A stretch of 20,130 bases of DNA, taken from positions 1 through 20,130 of the IMG/VR virus record IMGVR_UViG_3300034198_013131. One strand, given 5' to 3'. This DNA is from a virus. The notes under the pieces were generated by a model, which saw nothing but the letters and a program-made list of their open reading frames with translations, searched no databases and had not been told where the DNA came from. The translations under genes and the position numbers were made by a program. Below are positions 1 through 5,963 of the stretch, one piece after another (position 1 is the stretch's first letter; each line of letters begins with the position of its first letter).

Positions 1-2
1 CT

Positions 3-293
3 TGCAGATTAAAAATCGGAAAACTATCATTATTTGAAAATGAAAAGTACGATGTTTTGAAATTTTCTGTACAATCTTCTGATATGAGAGCAATTAATAA
101 GCAATGTACAGAAAAGTTAGAATGTACCAATAAATTCTCAAATTATAAAATTCATATAACCATAGCATATATACTTCCCGGAAGAGGTATAAATTATTTA
201 AAACTTAAGACCCCCTTAATTGGAAAAAATTGTATTTCTAATAAATTTATTTTTAACAACCAGAATAATGAAAAGGTATGGATAACAGTATAG
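3..293 (+). CDS. 2H phosphoesterase-like domain protein, 3' end only
   Basis: The reading frame is open to the left edge of the window, so the 5' part is missing; a TTG at 57 could be taken as a start but the residues before it (LSLFENEKYDVL) look coding. The visible 96 residues contain HITIAYILPG at about residue 53 of the fragment, an H-x-T motif typical of the second catalytic half of 2H phosphoesterases (2'-5' RNA ligase/cyclic phosphodiesterase superfamily). The pattern of YDVLKF, a Tyr-Lys-x-HITIAY strand, Pro-Gly-x-Gly and a closing strand of the WITV type resembles, from memory, 2H-like domains found in phage proteins, sometimes fused to larger proteins. The first H-x-T motif must lie outside the window if present. 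It ends with TAG, a rare stop here, four bases from the convergent GIY-YIG gene. Function of the whole protein cannot be told. Confidence 0.6.
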   Translation, partial: CRLKIGKLSLFENEKYDVLKFSVQSSDMRAINKQCTEKLECTNKFSNYKIHITIAYILPGRGINYLKLKTPLIGKNCISNKFIFNNQNNEKVWITV

Positions 294-297
294 AAAA

Positions 298-1167
298 TCA
301 AGTCTCGGAAGTTGGTGAAATATATCTTTCGTATATTACTTTTGCGCCAGTATCATCTCTACTAATTTTATTTCTATTTCTAGGTCTTTGGATGCGTTCC
401 AGAATTTCATTTACTGCTTCAGCACATGAAAGCTTTTTGTAAGAGAACCACATACCCCTATGACTGATAATGCGTTTACTTGCTACGTGTGATATGGAAC
501 AAATACTAGTTATGTCCAACGCTTTACCACATTCTTTTGCGCTTGACCATTCTCCTATAAATTCTCCTTTCATGGTATAAACATATACAGTTTTCTTCCT
601 ATAGTCTCCATTTTTAGGAAAAATGTTATAATCTTTCAGAATAGTGAATGTCATCTTATGTGATATCCCTAATAATTTGGAAGTTAGATATACATTTTTA
701 TTTTTAGCATATAATTCCAATACAGAAGCTTCGTAAGGAATTCTTCTTAGTCTTTTTGTAATATTGGTTCTTTCAGTTACTTCGGGATCTACTTTATGTC
801 CCAGACATGAAGTCGCTAATGGTTTAGTGTTGTATCCATTTGAACATGAATCATATTTGGTAATGAAGAAGTCTTCTCTAATCAAACAATCTACAGGAGC
901 GCACTCTTCCATAATCGTGAAAATCATATTATCTCCGCCATATTTATTGTATGCGTGCTGTAATTTTTTAGAATAATGTTTATTATCTTTCAATAACTTG
1001 AAATGACTGTTCCATCTGGTTTTTATTCCGTAATGTCCAGATTTTTCAGCTATTCTGCCAGATGATCCGATATAGTATTTATTGGACTTCGAATTCTGGA
1101 AATGTATGCCGTATACTCCTGTAATTTTTGGGCATTCCGATATATTTTGTAATGTGTAACAACGCAC
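298..1167 (-). CDS. GIY-YIG homing endonuclease with NUMOD1-like C-terminus
   Basis: A DNA endonuclease of the GIY-YIG family, probably a free-standing homing endonuclease that spreads by cutting alleles lacking it. Residues 17-21 (GVYGI) and 32-35 (YIGS) are the GIY and YIG strands. Arg51 followed by W-x-x-H and the acidic residue in IREDFFI (Glu98) fit the catalytic Arg and metal-binding Glu. Residues about 143-184 look like a helix-turn-helix, and 193-243 (VYVYTMKGEFIGEWSSAKEC and the following WFSYK) match the NUMOD1/IENR1 DNA-binding repeat seen in phage GIY-YIG and HNH enzymes. The start is GTG; no in-frame ATG lies upstream before a stop. TAAATA sits five bases before this GTG. The gene points against its left neighbour and lies 43 bases downstream of the 2H-phosphoesterase gene on the same strand. 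No split gene is visible around it. Confidence 0.88.
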   Translation of the reverse strand: MRCYTLQNISECPKITGVYGIHFQNSKSNKYYIGSSGRIAEKSGHYGIKTRWNSHFKLLKDNKHYSKKLQHAYNKYGGDNMIFTIMEECAPVDCLIREDFFITKYDSCSNGYNTKPLATSCLGHKVDPEVTERTNITKRLRRIPYEASVLELYAKNKNVYLTSKLLGISHKMTFTILKDYNIFPKNGDYRKKTVYVYTMKGEFIGEWSSAKECGKALDITSICSISHVASKRIISHRGMWFSYKKLSCAEAVNEILERIQRPRNRNKISRDDTGAKVIYERYISPTSET

Positions 1168-1172
1168 ATTAC

Positions 1173-1178
1173 TATTTA
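1173..1178 (-). promoter_or_regulatory. TAAATA box upstream of the GIY-YIG gene
   Basis: TAAATA lies exactly five bases before the GTG start. The same box at 5-6 bases occurs before three other minus-strand genes (starts 5095, 14033, 19181). It resembles the 3' part of the T4 late promoter TATAAATA. This is inferred from position only; the hexamer is not rare in AT-rich DNA. Confidence 0.35.
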
Positions 1179-1210
1179 GTAATTAATCGATATTTTAGTG
1201 AATATGCAAT

Positions 1211-1636
1211 TCACTTGTAGAAAATGTAAGGCTGAACTTTATTTTTTGTATTACTCAAAGTTATATGTGCATTTTTGGCTTGATCAATTTCCAGATAATT
1301 GCAAATATTATCGATTTCTAAACTTTTTACCATCATATAGAAATTCATGAAGTTTTTGGTTCGTCCTCCGATTCGGATATCAGGATCATACTCAAAATTA
1401 ATAATTCTATTTTTGTAAAATTGTCGGAGAAATTTGGCTTTTTCCTCGGAAAGGTTTCCATGAATTTTAGGGAGAAATAAAGAAATGTGTGCTCCATGTG
1501 CAGGAGTGTGGGAAAACATTCGAAATTCTTTATCAATTAGAGATTTATAGAATAGAATGAAATCCAGAGAGACGGAAATCCGAACAACGTCCGATTTTAC
1601 CTCCAAAATTCCTTGTGATTTTAGCCATCTATTCAT
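1211..1636 (-). CDS. small 2H phosphoesterase, candidate Acb1-like anti-CBASS nuclease
   Basis: This 141-residue protein has two histidine motifs in the arrangement of the 2H phosphoesterase superfamily: HIS (His50-Ile-Ser52, in GAHISLFLP) and HIT (His124-Ile-Thr126, in NAHITLSN), 74 residues apart, each at the end of a predicted beta strand. Superfamily members cut or form 2'-5' or 2',3'-cyclic phosphate linkages. The small single-domain size and motif spacing are like phage Acb1, which degrades the cyclic nucleotide messengers of CBASS immunity, but other members (RNA 2',3'-cyclic phosphodiesterases, 2'-5' RNA ligases) are possible and no family-specific residue decides it. The ATG overlaps the upstream gene's TGA as ATGA (1633-1636), so it is probably translated by coupling. 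It lies among accessory genes, a fitting place for a counter-defence gene. Confidence 0.62.
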   Translation of the reverse strand: MNRWLKSQGILEVKSDVVRISVSLDFILFYKSLIDKEFRMFSHTPAHGAHISLFLPKIHGNLSEEKAKFLRQFYKNRIINFEYDPDIRIGGRTKNFMNFYMMVKSLEIDNICNYLEIDQAKNAHITLSNTKNKVQPYIFYK

Positions 1637-1950
1637 AGGGAATAAAATCCTAGATATAATGTATGTCGAACATTCGTATTATATTCCGATGTAGAATATT
1701 CAGGGGTTATTTTTTGGTAAACAACCGAATATCCCTGATAAGGAAAAGATCCTGCTGAATCAATTGAATTATATTCTTCTTCCGTGACCGTAATATATTT
1801 TTCGAATTTGACGGGGTTTGATAAGGAGATTCCTCTTGGATCTGAATAAATTCTCGTAGTAGAAATCCACCGAGTTCCGTCAAAATGATCAATTTCGGTA
1901 TAGTCCCATCTGTAGGAAATTTTTAAATATTTTTCAAGAAGTTCTTTCAT
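1633..1950 (-). CDS. hypothetical protein, 105 aa
   Basis: I do not recognise this protein. It is acidic, rich in Tyr, Ser and Thr, with an N-terminal helix (MKELLEKYLK) followed by what looks like beta-rich sequence. The start is set at the ATG at 1950 and not at the in-frame TTG at 1983: that TTG is the first part of TTGACA, a -35 box with a TATGTT -10 box 16 bases further on, leaving the ATG five bases beyond it. It ends in an ATGA overlap with the 2H-phosphoesterase gene, so the two form a small operon and may share a role. It diverges from the metallophosphoesterase gene. Confidence 0.68.
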   Translation of the reverse strand: MKELLEKYLKISYRWDYTEIDHFDGTRWISTTRIYSDPRGISLSNPVKFEKYITVTEEEYNSIDSAGSFPYQGYSVVYQKITPEYSTSEYNTNVRHTLYLGFYSL

Positions 1951-1955
1951 AATTG

Positions 1956-1983
1956 AACATACTGGATTTTCAGAATTTGTCAA
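1956..1983 (-). promoter_or_regulatory. promoter for the 1950 gene
   Basis: TTGACA (1983-1978), 16-base spacer, TATGTT (1961-1956), then five bases and ATG. Transcription would be expected to begin at about the start codon, giving a leaderless message. The facing promoter for the gene at 2032 has its -35 box only 12 bases away (1996-2001), so the two polymerase sites nearly abut. Confidence 0.6.
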
Positions 1984-1995
1984 GTTTAAAAATGC

Positions 1996-2023
1996 TTGAC
2001 ATCAGAGTTTTCCGTTGTATATT
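1996..2023 (+). promoter_or_regulatory. promoter for the metallophosphoesterase gene
   Basis: TTGACA (1996-2001), 16-base spacer, TATATT (2018-2023), then eight bases to the ATG at 2032. A start point about seven bases past the -10 box leaves almost no leader. The -10 box runs on as TATATTTT, close to the TAnnTTTG box of Bacteroidota vegetative promoters. Confidence 0.65.
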
Positions 2024-2031
2024 TTACTTAA

Positions 2032-2814
2032 ATGATTACAAAACCATTTAAAATTAAACGAAAAGATTATAGTAATATTTACTATTTGGCAGATGCTCAC
2101 GAGTCCCATAATCGAAATTGGTTATATGAGCCTAGAGGATTTAATAACATTCAAGATCATGACGAATGGATTCTGAATCAACTATATTCTTTATCCTCTG
2201 ATGATCTTCTTATTAATCTGGGAGATTTTACTTTAAATTCTACAGTTGAACAAACATTGGAAATTCTGAATAATATTAAAGCAAAACATTGGAAAGTTTG
2301 GGGAAACCATGCTTCGTATACTTCTAAGATTTATTTTAAACATTTGGATAAGTTTTGGAAGAATTATGATATGGAAGAATTTTCTCCTGAAGATGATTTG
2401 ACTAATCGGAGAATTTCCGTATATCCTCTGAGCATTTCAACCAATCCTGATATTAACAATCTCTCAGAAGATGAATATCCAAATTTAGAAGATCCTACGA
2501 TTAAAAATTCTAAATGTAAATTGACATTCTTCGGAGAATCTATTCTATTCAATATTGATAATAATTCTTTCTTTGCTAAACATATGGTTTCGGGGGTATG
2601 GCCCAGATACAACAAGGATACTCCTACAATGCATCTTCATGGCCATTCCCATGGATCATATCACGGTTCTCAACCGAATGATCTAAATAGTGGAAAACGG
2701 TTGGATGTGGGAATTGATAATGCCATTAAATATAATGGAACCTGTTTTTTCAAATATGAAGAAGTTCTGGAAATTATGAAGCATAAGAATTTCCATAAAG
2801 TTGACCATCATTGA
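2032..2814 (+). CDS. calcineurin-like metallophosphoesterase
   Basis: A binuclear metal phosphoesterase of the calcineurin-like superfamily, 260 residues. All metal-ligand motifs are present in order: Asp21-Ala-His23 (LADAHESHN), Gly64-Asp65 (NLGDFT), Gly91-Asn92-His93 (WGNHAS), His184 (AKHMVSG) and a terminal His203-Gly-His205 (HLHGHSHGS). The RGF-NNIQDHDEW stretch after motif I matches a phage and bacterial subgroup in which a similar Pro-Phe-x-x-x-x-x-x-Met-Asp segment occurs. Substrate is unknown; related phage enzymes are described as phosphatases or phosphodiesterases. Residues 113-165 are an insert of acidic character. It has its own promoter-like site and heads a plus-strand cluster; the next gene starts one base after its TGA. 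Confidence 0.88.
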   Translation: MITKPFKIKRKDYSNIYYLADAHESHNRNWLYEPRGFNNIQDHDEWILNQLYSLSSDDLLINLGDFTLNSTVEQTLEILNNIKAKHWKVWGNHASYTSKIYFKHLDKFWKNYDMEEFSPEDDLTNRRISVYPLSISTNPDINNLSEDEYPNLEDPTIKNSKCKLTFFGESILFNIDNNSFFAKHMVSGVWPRYNKDTPTMHLHGHSHGSYHGSQPNDLNSGKRLDVGIDNAIKYNGTCFFKYEEVLEIMKHKNFHKVDHH

Positions 2815-2815
2815 T

Positions 2816-3052
2816 ATGAATTATTTTAATCTAAAAAGAAAAAAGAAACTTCCTAATAGAAAATTGGATTTGTTTTTATCCCAACTTCAACAACTTTGTA
2901 AAAAACATAAAAAGATGATGGTGAAAACAAATAAAGACAATTTTATCGTAGAACTGTATGATGATAAGATTTTCAAAAAAACTTTGACAAAGGTTCAGGA
3001 TGATACTACTTTAGAAATGGAAGAAGAACCCGAAACTGCCACAAATGAATAA
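2816..3052 (+). CDS. hypothetical protein, 78 aa
   Basis: Not recognised. The N-terminal third is strongly basic (KRKKKLPNRK), followed by a helical stretch and an acidic tail (MEEEPETATNE). The start at 2816 is preferred over an in-frame TTG at 2801 because it is ATG and lies one base after the previous stop. Its end overlaps the next gene by eight bases (ATGAATAA at 3045-3052), so the two are probably translationally coupled. The split charge pattern could suit nucleic-acid or protein binding, but no motif supports a role. Confidence 0.7.
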   Translation: MNYFNLKRKKKLPNRKLDLFLSQLQQLCKKHKKMMVKTNKDNFIVELYDDKIFKKTLTKVQDDTTLEMEEEPETATNE

Positions 3053-3521
3053 ATTATTAAAATTTAGAATTTGGGATAATATTTATCATTTTTATATGAT
3101 ATATGAACCTAAGATATTTCAATATAGATTTCCGACTAATATAGAAAATATTAATAGTTCATACTCTGAACCGCATAATAGATATTTTTCTTTAGACGAA
3201 TGTATTGTATCTGAAAGGTTCCTTGTGGAACAATTTACTACTAGAGTATGTGACGATTATAAAGATTTATATGTAGGAGATGTAGTTAATTTTTATAAAA
3301 ATGAAAAGAAATTCATGGGAGTTGTGGTATATTCGGAATATTATGCAGGATTTGGGATCAGTTATATTGATGATGGATATCCATCTGTAGTAAGTTTGGC
3401 CGATCCATTTGTTTGTTTTTCGTCAGTGAAAATTATAGGAAATGTCAACGAAAATCTAGAATTACTTGCTACGGATTTGAGAGATGTTATTATTCTAAAT
3501 AAATTAGATGAGCATGAATAA
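3045..3521 (+). CDS. YopX-family protein
   Basis: Resembles the YopX family of small phage and prophage proteins of unknown function. The N-terminus LKFRIWDN matches the family's KFRxWD opening. The middle has DYKDLYVGDVVNF, corresponding to the family's D-x-x-G-x-x-I-Y-x-G-D-I-V, and the end has KIIGNVNENLELL, corresponding to I-G-N-x-x-E-N-P-E-L-L. Length of 158 residues is typical. It overlaps both neighbours by the same eight-base ATGAATAA arrangement (3045-3052 and 3514-3521). YopX proteins are common in accessory phage regions and their biochemistry is not established. Confidence 0.82.
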   Translation: MNKLLKFRIWDNIYHFYMIYEPKIFQYRFPTNIENINSSYSEPHNRYFSLDECIVSERFLVEQFTTRVCDDYKDLYVGDVVNFYKNEKKFMGVVVYSEYYAGFGISYIDDGYPSVVSLADPFVCFSSVKIIGNVNENLELLATDLRDVIILNKLDEHE

Positions 3522-3765
3522 AAATCAGGTCTTGTCAAAACGTTGTCCAAATTGTCTAACTGAAGATCCTCGGACATCTGTGACCGAACGACAATCTCAG
3601 GAAATTAATGGAAAATGTGGTTTATTGGAAGTGGATTTATTAAAATGTGGTAATTGTTGATTTCGTATAATCCCCGATAAAAGTGTAAATGCTAAACTTC
3701 GACAAATAGGAAAATCGGAATTCATTCAAGTATATCGAAAACATTTGACACAAACTAAATCTTAG
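3514..3765 (+). pseudogene. zinc-ribbon protein interrupted by an in-frame TGA
   Basis: From the ATG at 3514 the frame reads a zinc ribbon: CPNC at residues 11-14 and CGNC at 45-48. Directly after the last Cys comes TGA (3658-3660), and the same frame then continues for 34 residues (FRIIPDKSVNAKLRQIGKSE and on) to a TAG at 3763. The continuation looks coding. Position 49 in such ribbons is commonly Gly, so GGA to TGA by one base change is the simplest origin; TGG to TGA is the alternative. TGA acts as a true stop elsewhere in the window, so general recoding is unlikely. Options are a nonsense mutation, a sequencing error, programmed readthrough, or a 48-residue protein that still holds all four Cys. 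It is coupled to the YopX gene through ATGAATAA, and the -35 box of the next promoter lies in its last codons. Confidence 0.6.
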
Positions 3766-3773
3766 TATATATT
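3745..3773 (+). promoter_or_regulatory. promoter for the P-loop NTPase gene
   Basis: TTGACA (3745-3750), 17-base spacer, TATATT (3768-3773), eight bases to the ATG at 3782. A consensus-quality site. The predicted start point is within two or three bases of the ATG, so the message would be leaderless or nearly so. Confidence 0.68.
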
Positions 3774-3781
3774 ATATCATT

Positions 3782-4465
3782 ATGCGCATCAGTTTCATAG
3801 GAACCCAAAATGTCGGCAAGTCATCAGTTATTCAGGAATTTATTAAAAAATATCCTATGTTCAAACTTCCCGAAAAATCATATCGGGATGTTATTAAAGA
3901 ACAAAATCTGGATATCAATGAAAACGGGACATTGGAGTCTCAGAAGATCATCAGAGACGTTCTGGTTGATATGGCACTGGAGAATGCCGGTAAGACGCAT
4001 ACGGTGCATGACAGGACCGTTCTGGACAATCTGGCATATACTCTATGGCTGGGAGAATACGACAAGCTGGAAGGCACTGATGATGAGATTAGTGATTTTA
4101 TTGCAACTACCATTCTCTTGGTGAAAGAATCGATGAAGTTCTACGACATTATTTTCTGGATTCCGATCAATCCTAATATTCCTTTGGTTGCTAAAGAAAA
4201 TCGTTCCTTGAATTTGGAATATCGGCAGGAGATTGATAATATTTTTGACGGATTTTATGAACACTATAAATCCAATTCAGGACTTCTCTTTGATAAGGAA
4301 GATCAACCTTGTGTAATTAAACTGGAAGGCGAATTGCAGCAACGTATGGATACTATTGCTATGTATATTGCAGATGATGGAGGATTGGTGGAGACAGAAA
4401 GATCCGCCATTGCCGATTTGGAAACTGCATGGGAAGAAGAACAATTGCGCAGACAAGTTCGATAA
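3782..4465 (+). CDS. P-loop NTPase, AAA_28/NadR-like kinase fold
   Basis: A 227-residue nucleotide-binding protein. Residues 7-15 (GTQNVGKSS) form a Walker A loop right after the first beta strand. VHDRTVLDNLAY (75-86) matches the D-R-[TS]-x-x-D-x-x-A-Y element of NadR/thymidylate-kinase-like P-loop kinases, where it binds the acceptor, and FWIPINP (about 125-131) is the next core strand. This class includes phage nucleoside and nucleotide kinases and NadR-type ribosylnicotinamide kinases; the sequence does not say which substrate. The C-terminal 30 residues are a charged helix. Bases about 3940-4080 are visibly richer in G and C than the surroundings, with codons such as CTG and GCC, which may mark a different origin. 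It has its own promoter and is convergent with the gene ending at 4493. Confidence 0.78.
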   Translation: MRISFIGTQNVGKSSVIQEFIKKYPMFKLPEKSYRDVIKEQNLDINENGTLESQKIIRDVLVDMALENAGKTHTVHDRTVLDNLAYTLWLGEYDKLEGTDDEISDFIATTILLVKESMKFYDIIFWIPINPNIPLVAKENRSLNLEYRQEIDNIFDGFYEHYKSNSGLLFDKEDQPCVIKLEGELQQRMDTIAMYIADDGGLVETERSAIADLETAWEEEQLRRQVR

Positions 4466-4492
4466 TAATATTTTAAGTTTTACTTTTGAGAA

Positions 4493-5095
4493 TCAATTAA
4501 TTGTTATTGGATTAGTAAGTTTTAGAAAATATGTATTTATTAATCCAATTCCCACATATCCGGGAATATTCGTGAAATCTTGAATTATATTTTTAAATTG
4601 CGCAATGTTTTGAACATTATTAAAGGTCTTCAGTAATAGAATATGATCTTTTAATCTGTAATTGTTTAATTGTTTTTCATCTTCATAATCTTGAATTTTT
4701 TCTTTGAATGATTTTATCATATAGTCTTCTTCAGAATTAGGAGATTCTGCAAATCTTTTTCTGTATGATCTTTCAGAATTTTGTGTGTCAACAATACGTT
4801 TTTTGTCTTCCGAAATATCTTTAGCTAAAAGTATTTTTATACCTTTCAATACAGTCTCTTCTCCATTGTTTTTAACAAGTTCATGCAAACTGGCAGTCAT
4901 ACTTGATATATTGTTCGGTGTATTTTTTAAATTAAACTCTACGCTATAAGAATTAGGTGCTATCATACTTGCCCTAGAGGGCGACTGTGCATTAGCTGCC
5001 ATAGAAGATCCTAACAAAGCCGCTGATGCCGCTGCATTTCTTAAAAAATGCTTTTCTAAGAACAAATTCACATAATTATCGAATTGATGGGTCAT
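4493..5095 (-). CDS. hypothetical protein with a signal-peptide-like N-terminal segment
   Basis: Not recognised; 200 residues. Residues about 18-38 (FLRNAAASAALLGSSMAANA) form an Ala-rich hydrophobic stretch after a basic residue and before ANA-QS, which looks like a signal peptide with an A-x-A cleavage site, although the region before it is unusually long. The remainder is charged and helical, with a likely coiled-coil or helical-bundle section at 100-150. If exported it would act in the host envelope or at lysis; the segment could instead be a plain Ala-rich helix. It is the only minus-strand gene in this part, lies between two plus-strand clusters, and has TAAATA five bases upstream of its ATG. 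Confidence 0.65.
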   Translation of the reverse strand: MTHQFDNYVNLFLEKHFLRNAAASAALLGSSMAANAQSPSRASMIAPNSYSVEFNLKNTPNNISSMTASLHELVKNNGEETVLKGIKILLAKDISEDKKRIVDTQNSERSYRKRFAESPNSEEDYMIKSFKEKIQDYEDEKQLNNYRLKDHILLLKTFNNVQNIAQFKNIIQDFTNIPGYVGIGLINTYFLKLTNPITIN

Positions 5096-5113
5096 AAATA
5101 TATTTACTAATTT
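5084..5113 (+). promoter_or_regulatory. weak promoter for the PD-(D/E)XK-like gene
   Basis: TTGATG (5084-5089), 18-base spacer, TAATTT (5108-5113), eight bases to the ATG at 5122. It fits the same layout as the other plus-strand sites but both boxes are weaker. It overlaps the start of the divergent gene at 5095, so the two would compete. Confidence 0.42.
5101..5106 (-). promoter_or_regulatory. TAAATA box upstream of the 5095 gene
   Basis: TAAATA with five bases to the ATG at 5095. One of four such boxes before minus-strand starts. It suggests this gene belongs to the same, perhaps late, expression class as the structural operon. Confidence 0.35.
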
Positions 5114-5121
5114 ACAACACT

Positions 5122-5664
5122 ATGTATGATATAATACTTTTAAATAGGAACAAATTGGATATCTGTTTTAATTTTGCTAAAAATTGTAGCATCGGAGGCA
5201 AATCTCAAATAAGAAGTTTGGATGATCGGAAGAAAAATCTATTATTCGATAATTTTATTGGACAACTCGGAACCCTCGCAGGTTGTATTTTTTTATTAGG
5301 AGAAGATCAAGGATTATTAGAATATATCAAAGCTAGAAATCAAGCTGATAAGAATCCGTTCGTTGGAGATGGTGGAAAGGATTTACTGGATTATAATTTA
5401 GATATTAAATGTTCTTATATGAGAAATTCAAAAAATCCAGAAACCTATAATTTTTTAATTCGTCCACGAGAACGACATAAAGATTGGGTGTATCTTCAGA
5501 CTTTGGCTCAGAAAAATTCCAATAAAGAATTTATAGTTCATATTGCTGGATGGTTATCCGATAACGATCTTCCTGAATTCCCCGAATCGTCAGGAATATT
5601 TTCTGGGGCATATCGATTGCCCGTAACTAAAATGAAAAAATTCCCTATACTCTTTAAAAATTAA
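5122..5664 (+). CDS. PD-(D/E)XK nuclease-like protein, 180 aa
   Basis: Likely a member of the restriction-endonuclease-like fold, by motif and not by family match. NFIGQLGTLAGCIFLLG (44-60) resembles the first helix that usually carries a Glu in these enzymes (here Gln48/Thr51, with no acidic residue). GDGGKDLLDYNLDIKCS (82-98) gives Asp83/Asp87 and then Asp94-Ile-Lys96, the D...(D/E)xK core with a D-I-K signature. YNFLIRPRERHKDWVYL and the closing FIVHIAGWLSDND resemble the later strands and helix of phage nucleases in this fold. If active it would cut DNA; a role in host DNA degradation, recombination or defence evasion cannot be separated. It has a weak promoter of its own and is followed four bases later by the next gene. 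Confidence 0.6.
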   Translation: MYDIILLNRNKLDICFNFAKNCSIGGKSQIRSLDDRKKNLLFDNFIGQLGTLAGCIFLLGEDQGLLEYIKARNQADKNPFVGDGGKDLLDYNLDIKCSYMRNSKNPETYNFLIRPRERHKDWVYLQTLAQKNSNKEFIVHIAGWLSDNDLPEFPESSGIFSGAYRLPVTKMKKFPILFKN

Positions 5665-5668
5665 AATT

Positions 5669-5944
5669 ATGAATATTGAAAATTCGTTAGAAGATGAATT
5701 ACCTAAAGATTGTTCACATTGCAAATTTCTGAAAAATGTAGGAATTACTTTATTGGATGCCAAATGGCTTGATCCTGCATGTCATAAAGGATGTAGCAGT
5801 TTAATCTTGAAAGATGAAATCAAAAAATTGAAAAATATTATAATGGAACTTGACCATCGGATACATTCAAGTTATGATTGGAATGCCGATCCTGATAATA
5901 TGACATTAATAACTGGTGAGGTATTATTATCAATAGACAAATAA
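5669..5944 (+). CDS. hypothetical Cys-containing small protein, 91 aa
   Basis: Not recognised. Four cysteines in two pairs (Cys15-x-x-Cys18 and Cys38-x-x-x-Cys42) with His17 and His39 nearby could bind a zinc ion; the second half is a charged helix (LKDEIKKLKNIIMELDHRI). The ATG follows the upstream stop as TAA-AATT-ATG-AAT. The same thirteen bases (TAAAATTATGAAT) link this gene to the next one at 5942, so both junctions appear to use one coupling arrangement. Confidence 0.68.
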   Translation: MNIENSLEDELPKDCSHCKFLKNVGITLLDAKWLDPACHKGCSSLILKDEIKKLKNIIMELDHRIHSSYDWNADPDNMTLITGEVLLSIDK

Positions 5945-5963
5945 AATTATGAATAAAATTATG
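5940..5963 (+). repeat. tandem 12-bp repeat carrying two in-frame start codons
   Basis: Two perfect copies of AATAAAATTATG (5940-5951 and 5952-5963). Each ends in an ATG in the same frame, so the downstream protein begins MNKIMNKNK with two equally placed starts. The first copy overlaps the stop of the upstream gene. It looks like a slippage duplication of a translation start. Confidence 0.8.

Noticed and set aside
298-1210. A group I intron around the GIY-YIG endonuclease.
   Set aside because: No split gene or intron core is visible on either side; the flanks are complete or independent genes.
1951-1983. TTG at 1983 as the start of the 105-residue gene.
   Set aside because: The TTG is part of a TTGACA -35 box, with a -10 box between it and the ATG at 1950.
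2801-2815. TTG start for the 78-residue gene, overlapping the metallophosphoesterase.
   Set aside because: The ATG at 2816 directly follows the previous stop and gives a cleaner junction.
3658-3660. Genome-wide reassignment of TGA to an amino acid.
   Set aside because: TGA ends several clear genes, four of them in ATGA overlaps, and reading through the TGA at 4493 would run into the opposing gene with implausible sequence.
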